The position numbers were made by a program, and so were the translations under genes. 64,000 nucleotides of DNA from Thalassoglobus polymorphus. GTDB taxonomy: Bacteria; Planctomycetota; Planctomycetia; Planctomycetales; Planctomycetaceae. The notes beneath the pieces were generated by a model that worked only from the letters and a program-made list of their open reading frames with translations, made no database searches and was not told the origin of the DNA. Positions within the stretch are counted from its first letter, which is position 1. Each line of letters opens with the position of its first letter. The stretch lies in assembly GCF_007744255.1 (NCBI RefSeq), contig NZ_CP036267.1, forward strand, positions 3,165,500 through 3,229,499, written 5' to 3'. Shown one piece after another: positions 44,901-55,099 of the stretch.

Positions 44901-45308
44901 CCCGATGATGTAGGGATAGCTCCCTGAAAGTGGATCATCAATTTTCACCCAAGCTTCCAGAGTGATTCCATCGCCCGCTTTGAAATCGAGCACCGAGTCG
45001 GCACCGGGATCTTGAACAACGAGGTAATTTTTCCCACGATCGATCCGTATCGCCTGATTTTTCGGAGAAAAATCGGGATAGTCAGACGGACGCGGTCCGG
45101 CTTGCTTTGCTGCGACTACTCCCTGAATGCGAGCATGCAAACCACTTCCGGATTGATCCAGAAAGGCTCCATCTTGCGGAGCCTCGAACTTCCACCAGGC
45201 GACAGGCTTATCTGCCTTGACGATCTGCGAATATCGATCCTGCCCTTGAGAATGAATCACCGGTCCAGCAAGGATGAGAACGAACGAATAAAATATGGAA
45301 GACTTCAT
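41916..45308 (-). CDS. Giant secreted DUF1549/DUF1553 protein with LamG-like domain
   Basis: 1130 aa from the ATG at 45308, which opens a signal peptide (SSIFYSFVLILAGPVIHSQG); an earlier TTG at 45419 is in frame but adds no signal. Order: a LamG/concanavalin-like domain (residues ~30-240, KPVAWWKFEAPQDGAFLDQSGSGLHARIQG), a PA14-like middle part, DUF1549 (from ~540, LDKFIFASLQKEELKPTG, FLRRVSLDTIGTIP), a single CARCH haem-type motif near residue 701, and DUF1553 at the C-terminus (RVWAKLIGRGIVQPVDDWEEAE). Planctomycetes encode dozens of such proteins; a role in envelope-associated polysaccharide metabolism is often assumed. Same strand and similar leader as the next giant gene upstream. Confidence 0.9.
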   Translation of the reverse strand: MKSSIFYSFVLILAGPVIHSQGQDRYSQIVKADKPVAWWKFEAPQDGAFLDQSGSGLHARIQGVVAAKQAGPRPSDYPDFSPKNQAIRIDRGKNYLVVQDPGADSVLDFKAGDGITLEAWVKIDDPLSGSYPYIIGKGRTNNPGTHRNNQSYSLRLATAGGKTALSFFFVDPTGLTKHIHEAGHRWTSNASVPADGYWHHVAVTYTFGQEKSLRGYIDGKAVPGKWDLAGDTTAGPIVDDDELWIGSSVGGGATLGASLDEVAIYRTALSPEAIKKHAKVDIKVDHFAFEEIDGDLPSDHVQVDILETVSAGRSWKFLNKEMSPLYQTDLFALDRLPQKYNNKGLIIDRPAPSLIRLSSTVEFDAGEYEFRIRSLDASRLYIDGKLIAETEFMNPRADAHQEYYRLTQYGDEILSLAAGQLEDHQKVVLTAGKHNVVVYRLVGNKGKGNYLGEFNVGYAKTGEQLKFLAPERDLDYTDEGWLTFKNEERQRLIDWNQRERLAISQAEQKYWQQRHAWAKTQAGPEIDVPEIQDAPSLKSNLDKFIFASLQKEELKPTGQISDSEFLRRVSLDTIGTIPSPKLIQEFFELPKETRRAEIIEKLLNDQGWADHWVGYWQDVLAENPGLTKPELNNSGPFRWYLYESFLDNKPFDRFVTELSLMEGSKYSGGPAGFSVASQNDVPMAAKAHILGTAFLAVEMKCARCHDAPYHDVKQEDLFSIAALLKRDAQKVPGSSTIPLSTEEVASLSVKVTLQPGSSVKPKWPFAQFVSATDADHPVLAEEFVRNANDSRHQLAAMLTSPHNKRFSQVIVNRVWAKLIGRGIVQPVDDWEEAEISHPELLDYLSREFILSGYDLKALTRTILLSDIYQRAPVPGLLADNIGAEKFRGPIRRKMTGEQLADSLYAATGKSFGSEKLTMDADGKRPDSIFVHLGTPERAWQLITVSNERDRPSMSIPVAQSIIDLMSAYGWRQQRQEPLTHREDPLTALQPMALANGTSSLKAIDFSDDSALTHEALQDQPVEVFVEHLFERLLTRTPTSNEREMFSGQLRKGYETRIVAGPEAVPPKRMFRSGITWINHFHPDADREAMDRSREILEGDPKSVRLDPDWRQRAEDVVWVLVNSPEFVFVP

Positions 45309-45633
45309 CAATTCACCGCTATCAATAATCAAAGATGTGCTGAGGTTGAACCATTCCACTCGCTGTTCATCGAGCTGCGCAAGAACTCGAATTCGGCCGC
45401 TCTCTTCAGTGGTCAACAAGGTTCATCATCACAGTTGAGCACAGGTTTCGCAAGGTCTTTCAGTGAGAACGATCGGCATTCACTTTGTTCATTGCGAGAT
45501 GTTGAGAATCAGTATTGAGTGACGGGGCGCTTCTGTCGGAGAAGGCCCAGATGAGTCACCTGAGCCTAAATGACTATAGAGGATGAGCGAGAATACTGCA
45601 GACTAACTGTGAACATACTCTCAGCGACCTCGC

Positions 45634-48600
45634 CTAGTCACTGAAGATTTTCCTTGCAGCCTCCTGAACCTTTTTCGACTTTGATTTTTTCAAAGCGTCG
45701 CGGGACTTTTCGTTGAGAAGCTCTTTGCTGACCTTCCCATCAGCAATCGCGTTCAGCAACGCGATTGCTCTTGTTTCGGAACGGAGGAGCCCATCGATGG
45801 CGAGCTGAAGATTCGTTGGATTGAGCTGGTGAAGATGCGAAATCAGAGCCTGCGTCGCTGGAGGATCTGGAACATCAACAAGTCCGCTGACCGCCCCCAT
45901 CTGAAGCTGTGGCTTTCCCTTGTCGCCAATGTAGCTAACGAGTTGCTGACCACTACGATCCCAACCGGACATCGCGATGATACGCAGTGCGTCATATCGT
46001 GTGCCCGGTTTGATCGCTTCATTGTCACTCATTTTTTCTGCTTCGGAAATTGTATGCAGCCAGCGACTTCGAAGCTCCCGATCGTTTCCAATGAGTTCTG
46101 CAATACGTTCGTGTGGCCAATCCCCTTGAATTGAAATACCATTGACGACACCACCACCAATGACAACCGATTGCCAGTCAGTCAGCTTTCCATCAAGTTC
46201 TGGAAGACAAGAATCGAGAATTGCCAGAAGCTTCTGTGAATCGTTTTCTTTGCCTGCAGCGATGGCAACACGCCAGATCCAGGGGATTCGTCGGTACTCT
46301 TCGTCAAGATCATTGGCAGGCAAATCGTCGATCATCTGTTGAATTAACCCTGATGGATCGTGCAAGTGTTTTGCGAGATAGTCCTGCCGTTCTTGATTCG
46401 GCAAAGCATCGTCGAGAAGCTTTTGAGCGACGACTGCCAGTGGTTCGGTATCCTCCTCGCCCGATTTATTTCGTTCAGTGATGTATGCAAAAATATCCGC
46501 AAAGTCCTGAGCGGTCATCTCTTTTTCAAGACCTTCAGGCATCATTGATCGCCCAGTGCTTTGAAGGACTTCTATTTCATTTCTTGGAATGGTGGTAAGT
46601 TTGGCCTCTTGCCCTTTGAGTGTGATCGACTCGCGGTCTTCGCTGGTGAGCAAACCTTGCTGCACACGCCCATCGACCGTTGCAGCGACATAGACGGCGT
46701 ATCTTTGGTCAACTGCTTCGTTCGGATTGAGGACCGAATTCAACAATGCTGACCAAGCCTTGTTTTTCGACTCACTGAGTGCTGGCCCCACAGCGAACCC
46801 CTGATCGTTAAGTTGATGGCAAATACGACAATTTTTCTGATAAACCTTTGCTCCATTCTCTGGGTTTCCGGTCAAACTGAGAGCGGTTCGATACTTCTCG
46901 ATGACAGCTGCTCGTGTCGAGTCAGTTGATGTTTTGAAAACAGATTCAGCCCGCGTTTTCACTTCAGCGTTTGGATGTTGTAAAAGAATTTGACGCCGTG
47001 TCGCATCAAGTACGTTCGCTGCGATTTCTTTTTCTTCAATGGCTGTCAGAAATTGCATTGAATATTCGTGGCGACTCAGGAGCAAATCTAAAATCTTTTG
47101 ATTTGCTGACGGTCCGAGTGAAGTCCACTTGTCGAACAGTAACTCTGGAACTCGATCGTGTGCTGTTCTTCCCATCACTAAAATCAAACGCTGTTGGAGT
47201 GATGGAGAAGTTTGAGAGCCGAGTTGGGCTGCGAGCAAATCAAGGTCGGCATCGACATTTTCCGGATCAAGTCCCAATAATCCAGCAGATGACAAACGGA
47301 CCGATTCAGCCAGTTCCTCATTTCCAATGTTCGACCGTGCATCCACCTTGAGTGCCTGAAGTCGCTGGTTCGATTCTTGATCAAACCAATTCGCTGCCAG
47401 TTTCGGGTTTCTCGCAACTGCAACAGCAACTTGCTCGACGAGTGAAGGGAAACGCGTCGTTTCACCTTTTTCAGGAAGGATGGTCGCGAGCAGTGGCTTC
47501 ATCGCCCCTTCGTTATGAGAAGCCAGGCTGACTGAAAGGAGAGGTTCAACGAGTGGTAACGTCTGTTGTGTTGCTTCAACGTTCTTCAGCACTTGTGATA
47601 CAAAGAGTCCCCAATGAGCGTCGTCAACCGCTCGCAAGATAGCAAACTTCAAATAGCGATCTTGCAAGTAATTTGGATATAGTTCCGCGAGCCAGTTCGT
47701 GCTTGAATCTCCCTTCAAGGCTCTTAATGCCTCGACGAGTTCCCTGACAACTAACAAGTCTTTTTCGTTCCGGAGTATCTGAAGCAACTTTTCAGGCTGT
47801 TCGATCTTTTGCGACTGCTCCGCAATAACGCGGGCAGCTTGTCGACGAAGTTGCGGATCAGATGCACTCAATACATTTTGCAAAGTGTTGAATGTTAGTG
47901 CGTTATAACGTGCCAGAACCCAGAGTGCTGCGACACGCGATGGCGTTGAGGATTCAGATGTTGCGAGCACGCGTAAATCTAAAATAACTGAATCATCCGG
48001 GTTCCAAAATAAAAGCTGTTGAGCGAGATCGCGCTGGATTCCATTTGGTGATTTCAGCGTTTCGACCAGTTGCGCAGAGGTCATTTCCGATAGCAAAGGA
48101 GTCGGGCGAGCCTTGAGTCCTGTCGGGAGAATTCGGATGATGCGGCCTTGGCGATCACCGGCTCGGACATCAAGGTTTTTGCGAAGTTCTTCGGGAATCC
48201 AGCGTGGATGCTCAATCACTCCGCGAGACATATCCGCGACCCAAAGTCCACCATCTGGACCAGTGCGAACCTGCACCGGGCGAAACCAGTTATCGGTTGA
48301 GGTCACGACTTCGGAAGACTCCTCTCCAACAGCACGTTTCCCGGTAAACGTCAGACCATTCGGTTCCAGTACTCGGCGATGCAACAAAAGATTTACAGGT
48401 TCACAAACAATTGCATTTCCGGAAAGATTGTGCCCCAGCCAATCGTCTCGATAGATCCCCAAACCACATGCCGCAGTAACTTGCCCCGCTGGCCCGGAGA
48501 GTTTGAAACGCTGGTAGTCTTCAATCTCTGGAAACAGTTGGCGTCCATTTCCACTCGGGACAGATGTGATCAGCGGAGCTGTTGCTAAACCTGGGCGAGT

Positions 48601-50667
48601 CTCCCCGGTCAGAAGTGGGTAATGCCAGCAAGGTTGACCGTTGCTGCAGCCGAACCAGTCTCCTTGATCATTGCGAACTCGCCCCTGTTGAGTTCGGCCG
48701 GTGAGCGGCTCAAGGATTCCTTGATCTGGATCAATTCGGAAATCACGATTCCCGAGCAGGACGGTCTCACCTGTGATGTGCGATTTAATGTTTCCTCCGA
48801 ACAGGCCGCATGCTCCATAAACCCAACCGTCCAGCCCATAAGTGAGGCTGTTGACGCGGGCCTGATAATTTTCGGTTCCGAAGCCGGAAAATAGCACACG
48901 CCTTACATCTGCCTTGCCGTCGCCGTTCGTATCTTCTGCGTAAATAATATCTGGGGCGGCACAGATCAAAACGCCCTTCTTCCAGACGGTCACTCCCGTG
49001 GGGAAGGGAAGATTGTCGATGAACAGAGTCGACCTGTCGTAAACTCCATCATTGTTGACATCTCTCAGGAGTCGAACTTTCCCTCCTGGCTCAAAGTTTC
49101 CCGCGAGTCCAGACGGGTAGTCGTGCATTTCGCAAACCCAAAGAGCCCCGTCAGGTCCGAAATCGAAAGCGACCGGATCGATCGTCAACGGTTCGGCGGC
49201 GACAACCTGAGCAGTCCAGTCATCTGGTAAAGTGAGACGGTTCAACGACTGTACAGGAGAAAGTGGAGGGAGACCGGCATCAGCTTTCGCAGTCTGTCTG
49301 TTTTTGTAAGATTCGGGAAGTAATCGAACGATGGAATCGAAGATCAGCTGTTCCACACCGGGGGCTAACTTCGCTGGTTTGTTGTAGTAGGTCATTGCAC
49401 TCCCACCTTCGTATCCTCCTTCCTGAAGCACACGCTCAGACGGGATATAGCAAGGAGTATCATTCGCGTATGCCATCACCCAAACTCGTGTGGGATCAAA
49501 TTCCTTGCGAAGGCGAATGGCGTAGTCGACCACAACTTCACCGGGGAGAAAAACCATTCCCAGGCTCTCGCCAAACGTGATTGTTTGCACAGAATACGGA
49601 ACAGACGTGGCAAGTTTTTCACCACGGTCCAGAGTGTCCAGTTGAACCTGAGCGTGATGCCCGATGTACTTTCCGACTTTCACTCGCTCTTCCCAATATG
49701 ATCGAGGTGGTAGCTCAGCGAGTGGGAGATTGAATCGTTCAATACGACCGGTCAGGGCACCTGAAACCGGCTTCATGGCATTCTTCAGCACACGATCAAC
49801 TTCCGTGGCCAATTCTAGCCCTTGCGATTGAGCAACTTCGACTTTATCACCCGTAACGCCTGAAATCGGATTCTGATCTGCACCGCAACCAATTGAAATC
49901 ATGCCGACAACACCGGGGTGCATCCGCTCGATGGTTTCCGAAGCAAACCCAGCCCAGTCTCCTCCGACGAGATTATGAGAGAGCGTCACAGCATGGCAGG
50001 CATACGTTGCCAGAACGGCGAACGGTTTTCCATCAGTTGACTTGGCAACCAGTACAGGTAACCCGTGGTCAACTGGACCAGTCTCAGGGCTGCGGCGATT
50101 CTTGGAAAATGAAACTTGTCCGGTTCCCCACCATAGTTCAGCTGGCTGACGTGCTTTGAGTGCCGACCGGGAAACCTCGACCAAGTGGTCCGTCAGTTCC
50201 TTAGTGTACTGATCAATATGCTTCTGATGCGCCTCGGGAATCGGTTGTCCGAACAGGGTCGGGAGGATTCCTTTAACCATTGGTGCTGTGTGGGTATGCG
50301 TGGTCGTGATTGCGAACTTCTCGCGGGAGATTCCATCCTGTGCGAGTTGCTTCGAAACTTCAGTGACGACAGCATCTGAAATTCCTGTCGAATCCAAAGT
50401 GATTAAGATCGTTGGACCTTCTTCGTCAGTTCCGATCGCAAGCGCGCGTGCATAGATCGGAGACTGAATTCCATCAGACTCTTCTCGACGAAATCCGAAT
50501 CCGCTCAAGCGGACCGGCGTGTTAGGCGTCACATCAACTCGGGCAGCGCCAACAGAATAGACTTGTGGAGCAACGACAGCTTCATCAGCACCGAGCGAAT
50601 TATCATCAAAGGCAAGTAGCCCGGAGCAACCAACGAAGACGATAAACAGCAATCTCTTTGTGAACAT
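45634..50667 (-). CDS. Giant ceramidase-like / PVC haem-binding / HEAT / cytochrome c fusion
   Basis: 1677 aa from the ATG at 50667 (MFTKRLLFIVFVGCSGLLAF, a signal peptide, possibly lipoprotein); an ATG at 50691 is also in frame. Residues ~30-460 resemble neutral/alkaline ceramidase (GFGFRREESDGIQSPIYARAL, TTTHTHTAPM, HAVTLSHNL). Residues ~480-830 are the PVC-type dehydrogenase-like propeller (FDFGPDGALWVCEMHDYPSG, VNSLTYGLDGWVYGACG, GLWVADMSRGVIEHPRWIPE). HEAT-like repeats follow (VAALWVLARYNAL, QARRQAARVIAEQSQ-like). Then comes a PVC haem domain with CRICH near residue 1279 (GAKVYQKNCRICHQLNDQG) and a further helical C-terminal domain. It is secreted and could couple hydrolysis to an oxidative step. 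The ceramidase part may act on other amides or esters. Confidence 0.88.
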   Translation of the reverse strand: MFTKRLLFIVFVGCSGLLAFDDNSLGADEAVVAPQVYSVGAARVDVTPNTPVRLSGFGFRREESDGIQSPIYARALAIGTDEEGPTILITLDSTGISDAVVTEVSKQLAQDGISREKFAITTTHTHTAPMVKGILPTLFGQPIPEAHQKHIDQYTKELTDHLVEVSRSALKARQPAELWWGTGQVSFSKNRRSPETGPVDHGLPVLVAKSTDGKPFAVLATYACHAVTLSHNLVGGDWAGFASETIERMHPGVVGMISIGCGADQNPISGVTGDKVEVAQSQGLELATEVDRVLKNAMKPVSGALTGRIERFNLPLAELPPRSYWEERVKVGKYIGHHAQVQLDTLDRGEKLATSVPYSVQTITFGESLGMVFLPGEVVVDYAIRLRKEFDPTRVWVMAYANDTPCYIPSERVLQEGGYEGGSAMTYYNKPAKLAPGVEQLIFDSIVRLLPESYKNRQTAKADAGLPPLSPVQSLNRLTLPDDWTAQVVAAEPLTIDPVAFDFGPDGALWVCEMHDYPSGLAGNFEPGGKVRLLRDVNNDGVYDRSTLFIDNLPFPTGVTVWKKGVLICAAPDIIYAEDTNGDGKADVRRVLFSGFGTENYQARVNSLTYGLDGWVYGACGLFGGNIKSHITGETVLLGNRDFRIDPDQGILEPLTGRTQQGRVRNDQGDWFGCSNGQPCWHYPLLTGETRPGLATAPLITSVPSGNGRQLFPEIEDYQRFKLSGPAGQVTAACGLGIYRDDWLGHNLSGNAIVCEPVNLLLHRRVLEPNGLTFTGKRAVGEESSEVVTSTDNWFRPVQVRTGPDGGLWVADMSRGVIEHPRWIPEELRKNLDVRAGDRQGRIIRILPTGLKARPTPLLSEMTSAQLVETLKSPNGIQRDLAQQLLFWNPDDSVILDLRVLATSESSTPSRVAALWVLARYNALTFNTLQNVLSASDPQLRRQAARVIAEQSQKIEQPEKLLQILRNEKDLLVVRELVEALRALKGDSSTNWLAELYPNYLQDRYLKFAILRAVDDAHWGLFVSQVLKNVEATQQTLPLVEPLLSVSLASHNEGAMKPLLATILPEKGETTRFPSLVEQVAVAVARNPKLAANWFDQESNQRLQALKVDARSNIGNEELAESVRLSSAGLLGLDPENVDADLDLLAAQLGSQTSPSLQQRLILVMGRTAHDRVPELLFDKWTSLGPSANQKILDLLLSRHEYSMQFLTAIEEKEIAANVLDATRRQILLQHPNAEVKTRAESVFKTSTDSTRAAVIEKYRTALSLTGNPENGAKVYQKNCRICHQLNDQGFAVGPALSESKNKAWSALLNSVLNPNEAVDQRYAVYVAATVDGRVQQGLLTSEDRESITLKGQEAKLTTIPRNEIEVLQSTGRSMMPEGLEKEMTAQDFADIFAYITERNKSGEEDTEPLAVVAQKLLDDALPNQERQDYLAKHLHDPSGLIQQMIDDLPANDLDEEYRRIPWIWRVAIAAGKENDSQKLLAILDSCLPELDGKLTDWQSVVIGGGVVNGISIQGDWPHERIAELIGNDRELRSRWLHTISEAEKMSDNEAIKPGTRYDALRIIAMSGWDRSGQQLVSYIGDKGKPQLQMGAVSGLVDVPDPPATQALISHLHQLNPTNLQLAIDGLLRSETRAIALLNAIADGKVSKELLNEKSRDALKKSKSKKVQEAARKIFSD

Positions 50668-51031
50668 CAATTCAGCACCTTTGAAGACCATTAAAGATGA
50701 GCGAGATTCTTCCCTTCTGCACTCAATGCGATCAAAAGTATAGAGCAGTTTGCTCTGCTGTGTGCCCTTGAAGAACGTGTTTATTCAATAAAATTACTGT
50801 TCGCCACGAGGCAGAGCCTGCACACCAATTCGAAAGATCCTCCCGGGCCGTATTCGTAAACGATCTATGTTTCGGAAGCTGTCGGTTTTGAGAATTTGCT
50901 ACCTGTCTGAGCAGATTCGAGATTGGTTTTACGCTCCAAATCGAGGCGAGCAGACAATGAAGTTGTGAAACGGATCTGCATGAACAACACGAACAGTTCG
51001 CCGCTCCCAAGAAAAACTGTTGGTACTTCTG
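50668..51031. other. Intergenic with a complete R1 repeat
   Basis: About 360 bp between pyrF and the giant fusion gene, both minus. Contains the R1 copy at 50739-50840 and otherwise nothing recognised; the promoter of the giant gene should lie here. Confidence 0.55.
50739..50840. repeat. R1 dispersed repeat (complete)
   Basis: 102 bp: left hairpin AGAGCA/TGCTCT, TGTGCCCTTGAAGAACGTGT, then CTGTTCGCCACGAGGCAGAG and right end CCAATTCGAAAGATCC. Nearly the same length as the copy at 15205. Confidence 0.88.
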
Positions 51032-51970
51032 TTACAAATTTCCGGCTGGTGTATTGGCTGCAAGATCTTCGATCATCAATCTTGTTGCAGCTTCGACTCC
51101 GGCTTCCCATTTTTCTTCGCCGAATTCCTCAGCGAGTTTTCCTTTTTGGAAACCGAAGATGATTCCCCGTGAGGAATTCACAATCGCTCCGAGACCATTC
51201 TGATCAAAAGCACCTGCGACGTCAGCTGATGTTCCGCCCTGGCTTCCGTACCCGGGAACTAACAGCGGGACATGAGGCATTCGCTTTCGAAGTTCGTCGA
51301 GTTCCTTCGGATAGGTCGCACCGATGACGGCACCGATGGAGCTGTAGTCGTTGCCGTTGGCCATTTCCTGCGAGAGAGCTTCCACACGGTCGGCAACATT
51401 CTCGAAGAGTTTCGTCGAGTCTGTTTCACGATCCTGAAAATCGCCCGCCCCCGGATTACTTGTCCGAACAAGCACATAAAGACCGGCTTCGACCTCTTTT
51501 GCTCGATCCACAAATGGTTGCAGCGTATCGACACCCATGTAAGGATTGACCGTCAGACAGTCCGCCCCGAACGGAGCCGACTTTGGATCCTCACCGGCGA
51601 GGTAAGCTGCCGCATACGCCTGGGCGGTCGAGCCGATGTCTCCACGTTTGGCGTCACAAACGACAAGCAATCCAGCCTGTCTAGCTGCCTGAATGACGTT
51701 CCGCAGGGCGATGACTCCTGCAGGACCGCAAGCTTCAAAGAAGGCAGATTGCGGCTTCACTGCTGGAACCAGAGGTGCGACGACATCGATAATTCTTAAG
51801 CAGAATTCTTCATAAGCTTTTGCCTGAATCTCGCCACACGTTCCTCCACTCGCATCTGCGGAATTTTGGATCTCGGCAGGAATCTGATCCCAACGTGGGT
51901 CGAGACCGACGAGTGCAGGAGTTTTCTTTTTTTGGATTGCCTGATGCAACCGCTCGACATAGGAGGCCAT
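51032..51970 (-). CDS. pyrF: Orotidine 5'-phosphate decarboxylase (type 2)
   Basis: 312 aa, the longer PyrF type found in planctomycetes and actinobacteria. It makes UMP from OMP, the last step of de novo pyrimidine synthesis. Diagnostic: [15 protein letters not shown] at the start, [18 protein letters not shown] (catalytic Asp-Lys-Asp block), [45 protein letters not shown] and [10 protein letters not shown]. Begins 19 bp after the PQQ-propeller gene on the same strand, so probably cotranscribed with it. Confidence 0.95.
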   Translation of the reverse strand: MASYVERLHQAIQKKKTPALVGLDPRWDQIPAEIQNSADASGGTCGEIQAKAYEEFCLRIIDVVAPLVPAVKPQSAFFEACGPAGVIALRNVIQAARQAGLLVVCDAKRGDIGSTAQAYAAAYLAGEDPKSAPFGADCLTVNPYMGVDTLQPFVDRAKEVEAGLYVLVRTSNPGAGDFQDRETDSTKLFENVADRVEALSQEMANGNDYSSIGAVIGATYPKELDELRKRMPHVPLLVPGYGSQGGTSADVAGAFDQNGLGAIVNSSRGIIFGFQKGKLAEEFGEEKWEAGVEAATRLMIEDLAANTPAGNL

Positions 51971-51989
51971 TTATAATCTTCCGCTTGAT

Positions 51990-53330
51990 TCAATTAGAGT
52001 GATTGAGAGTAAGGCCATTCGGATCAACAGTTTCAGCTTGTCCGAGACAATAGAGATGGCTGTCCGTCCGAATGAAGAGTTGATTGCCCGAGACAGCCGG
52101 GGTTGCCATCCCACCAGCACTTTCGAGACGATTCTCTGAGATTTTTTCGTACTTCTCGCCAGCCTGGAAGACAGTCACGAGCCCCTCTTCGCTGGTGATA
52201 TAGTAGTAGTCGCCAACACGAATAGGAGACGCACTGAAGTTTCCGCCGATACGTTCTTGCCAGTTTCGTTTGCCGGTTTCCAAATTGTAACTCGTCAGAA
52301 TTCCTTCGCCGGAGAGGACCAGGACGTTTTCGTCAGCAATGATGGGGGAAGGAACATAAGCAATATTGCGGCTGTTACTCCACTTCACGTGTGAGTCAGT
52401 GACGTCACCCGTGCCATCGGCTTGAATGCACATCGTCACATTCTCGGAGTAGCCCCCACTCACAATGACATACGGGTCAGAAAACGCGACCGTGTTCGCG
52501 GTAACAGTTGAAGGACCATCCACTCGCCAGATTTCTTCCCCGGTCTCAGGATTGTAACTGACGGTTCTCCCATACCCTTGTTGAATTAACTGAGGTTTGC
52601 CAGCCAAAGTTGCGACAACGGGAGTAGAGTAATTTCCATGCCGACTCGATGTTTCACGTCTGTTCCTCCAGGCGATTTCACCAGTAGCTCGATCCAATGC
52701 CGCTATGAAACCGCCTCCACGACTGTCACCATTCACAATGACGAAGTTTTCATGGAAGGTCGGAGATGACCCGTAACCATGCTCTGACTTGAATTCTCCG
52801 GCATCCACATTCCAGATCACATTCCCATCAAAATCGAGAGCTATCACCTGCAAGCGATCATGGTTGGTGAAAGCTGTGAAAACAGAATGCCCATCACTTG
52901 CAGGAGTCGCAGAGGCATCGGAATTTTTGCGGTGCTTCTTTGAAATTCCACCAGAGTTCACAACGGTCGTCCACTTCTGCTTTCCGGTCGTTCGATCAAA
53001 ACAGATGACGGATTGCGCCCCCTGCTTTTCGTCCGCATCCGTCAGGAAAACATTATCGCCAACAATACTTGGGGATGAATGCCCTCTTCCTGGAACGGAC
53101 GATTTCCAAAGGACTTTTTCTGTTTCCGACCACTTCACCGGCGCGGATTGCTCCGGGCTGAGTCCAGTTTGGTGTTGGCCACGCCAGAGTGGCCAGTCCT
53201 GCTCGCCAAAGCTGATTGGCTCTGCACTGCTACTGACGTTTGGGGAAGCCTTAATCGGTTCCACACTCGGAGCCCCACCACAACCGCAGAAAACAGTGAG
53301 CGAACAAATTCCGAAGACAATCTTTTTCAT
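51990..53330 (-). CDS. PQQ-like beta-propeller lipoprotein
   Basis: 446 aa. MKKIVFGICSLTVFCGCGGAP is a lipoprotein signal (lipidated Cys in FCGC). The mature protein is a BamB/PQQ-like propeller: LWKSSVPGRGHSSPSIVGDNVFLTDADEK, VICFDRTTGKQKWTTVV, GEIAWRN, PETGEEIWRVDG, NLETGKRNWQERIGG. No PQQ-site residues can be claimed. Planctomycetes carry many such proteins, usually annotated as outer membrane assembly-like; the function here is open. Lies between glnS and pyrF on the same strand, with a terminator separating it from glnS. Confidence 0.88.
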   Translation of the reverse strand: MKKIVFGICSLTVFCGCGGAPSVEPIKASPNVSSSAEPISFGEQDWPLWRGQHQTGLSPEQSAPVKWSETEKVLWKSSVPGRGHSSPSIVGDNVFLTDADEKQGAQSVICFDRTTGKQKWTTVVNSGGISKKHRKNSDASATPASDGHSVFTAFTNHDRLQVIALDFDGNVIWNVDAGEFKSEHGYGSSPTFHENFVIVNGDSRGGGFIAALDRATGEIAWRNRRETSSRHGNYSTPVVATLAGKPQLIQQGYGRTVSYNPETGEEIWRVDGPSTVTANTVAFSDPYVIVSGGYSENVTMCIQADGTGDVTDSHVKWSNSRNIAYVPSPIIADENVLVLSGEGILTSYNLETGKRNWQERIGGNFSASPIRVGDYYYITSEEGLVTVFQAGEKYEKISENRLESAGGMATPAVSGNQLFIRTDSHLYCLGQAETVDPNGLTLNHSN

Positions 53331-53344
53331 GAATGTACTTCTAC

Positions 53345-53392
53345 GCTAAATAATAAAACTCAGCAGCACACAGAACGCGAAGTGTGCTGCTG
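53345..53392 (-). terminator. Intrinsic terminator of glnS
   Basis: CAGCAGCACAC (53361-53371) pairs perfectly with GTGTGCTGCTG (53382-53392). On the minus strand the stem is followed by AGTTTTATTATTT. It lies just after the glnS stop. Confidence 0.93.
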
Positions 53393-53404
53393 GATGGTTG
53401 GCGA

Positions 53405-55099
53405 TTATCGAGCCTTCTTTGCCCAGCTATCTCTGAGTGAAACGGCTCGATTAAATACGAGAGCTTCCGCAGTCGAATCTTTCTGATCTACGATGAAATA
53501 ACCTTTCCGTTCAAACTGAACAGGAAAATCGTTCCCAGTTTCACTGAGCGATGGTTCCAGCTTGCACCCTTTAAGGACCGTCAACGACTCTTCATTAATA
53601 GAGTCTTTCCAATCAGTCCCGTCGGGAACATCGGCAACGTTTTCGATCTTTAACAAGTGGTCATACAACCGAACTTCAGCATCGACAGCACTCTCCGCAT
53701 GCACCCAGTGGATCGTCCCTTTGACCTTGCGTCCATCGGGCGAGTTGCCTCCTTTGGTTGCAGGATCGTAAGTACAGTTGAGCTGAACAATCTCACCATT
53801 TTCGTCTTTTACGAAATCTTCGCACTTAAGGAAGTAAGCCCAGCGAAGGCGTACCTCTCGGCCGGGTCCAAGCCGAAAGAATTTCTTCGGCGGGTCTTCC
53901 ATGAAGTCGTCTCGCTCGATGTACAGCTCTCGACCGAATGGAATTTTTCGTCTGCCTGCGGACTCGTCTTCAGGATTATTGACGGCATCGAGTTGTTCAA
54001 CTTGCCCTTCAGGGTAGTTTGTGATGACGACCTTGATGGGATCAAGGACAGCCATCCGTCTCTCTGCACGTTTATTAAGATCCGCTCGAAGTGCATTTTC
54101 GAGAACAACCATGTCGGTCATTCCGTTGAATCGAGTGATTCCAATTTCTTCACAAAACTTACGAATTGATTCCGGCGTGTATCCACGACGACGAAGTCCA
54201 CTGATAGTCGGCATCCGAGGATCATCCCACCCTTCAACCATTTTCTCTTCGACAAGCTCTAAAAGCTTCCGCTTACTCATGATGGTGTGTGTGAGATTGA
54301 GTCGCGCAAACTCATATTGCTTCGAAGGGTAAATCTCCAGCTTCTCGATGAACCAATCATAAAGAGGACGATGCGTATCGAATTCGAGCGTGCAAATCGA
54401 GTGCGTCACTTCCTCGATCGAATCACTTTGACCGTGAGCGTAATCATACATCGGGTAGATGCACCACTTGTCACCCGTGCGGTGATGTTCAGCATGTCGA
54501 ATACGGTACAGCAGAGGATCACGCAGGATGAGGTGCTTGGAGGCCATGTCGATTTTGGCTCTCAGAACATGTTCGCCATCCTTGAACTCTCCGTCACGCA
54601 TCTTTTTGAAGAGTGTCAGGTTCTCATCAGCAGATCGATTTCGATGCGGACTTTCCGTTCCCGGTTCGGTGGCCGTCCCGCGTTGGGCTCGGATGTCCTC
54701 GAATGATTGGCTATCAACGTATGCCAAATCTTTTTTGATCAGGTCGCAAGCCCAGTCATAAAGTTGCTCGAAGTAATCCGAAGTAAAATGGAGCGCGTCC
54801 CATTCGAAACCGAGCCAGCGGACATCGTTCTGAATCGAATCGACGTATTCGGTATCTTCTTTAGTCGGGTTGGTATCATCAAAACGCAAGTTGCACTTGC
54901 CGTTGAATTGCTGGGCGATGCCAAAATTCAGACAAATCGACTTAGCGTGACCGATATGCAGATATCCATTCGGTTCGGGTGGAAACCGCGTCTGGACACG
55001 CCCGTTGTGTTTTCCGGATTCGATATCTTTGTTAATAATTTCGCGAATGAAATCCAATTTCGGGGATTCCGTTTCGTTGTGATCTGAAGCAGCGGACAT
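53405..55099 (-). CDS. glnS: Glutaminyl-tRNA synthetase
   Basis: 564 aa, usual GlnRS length. Class I synthetase signatures: HIGH-type [17 protein letters not shown] near residue 42 and KMSKS-type [12 protein letters not shown]. Also [34 protein letters not shown] and the GlnRS anticodon-binding C-terminus ([17 protein letters not shown]). The presence of GlnRS means glutamine is charged directly, rather than only through the GatCAB route. Followed by a strong terminator. Confidence 0.97.
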   Translation of the reverse strand: MSAASDHNETESPKLDFIREIINKDIESGKHNGRVQTRFPPEPNGYLHIGHAKSICLNFGIAQQFNGKCNLRFDDTNPTKEDTEYVDSIQNDVRWLGFEWDALHFTSDYFEQLYDWACDLIKKDLAYVDSQSFEDIRAQRGTATEPGTESPHRNRSADENLTLFKKMRDGEFKDGEHVLRAKIDMASKHLILRDPLLYRIRHAEHHRTGDKWCIYPMYDYAHGQSDSIEEVTHSICTLEFDTHRPLYDWFIEKLEIYPSKQYEFARLNLTHTIMSKRKLLELVEEKMVEGWDDPRMPTISGLRRRGYTPESIRKFCEEIGITRFNGMTDMVVLENALRADLNKRAERRMAVLDPIKVVITNYPEGQVEQLDAVNNPEDESAGRRKIPFGRELYIERDDFMEDPPKKFFRLGPGREVRLRWAYFLKCEDFVKDENGEIVQLNCTYDPATKGGNSPDGRKVKGTIHWVHAESAVDAEVRLYDHLLKIENVADVPDGTDWKDSINEESLTVLKGCKLEPSLSETGNDFPVQFERKGYFIVDQKDSTAEALVFNRAVSLRDSWAKKAR

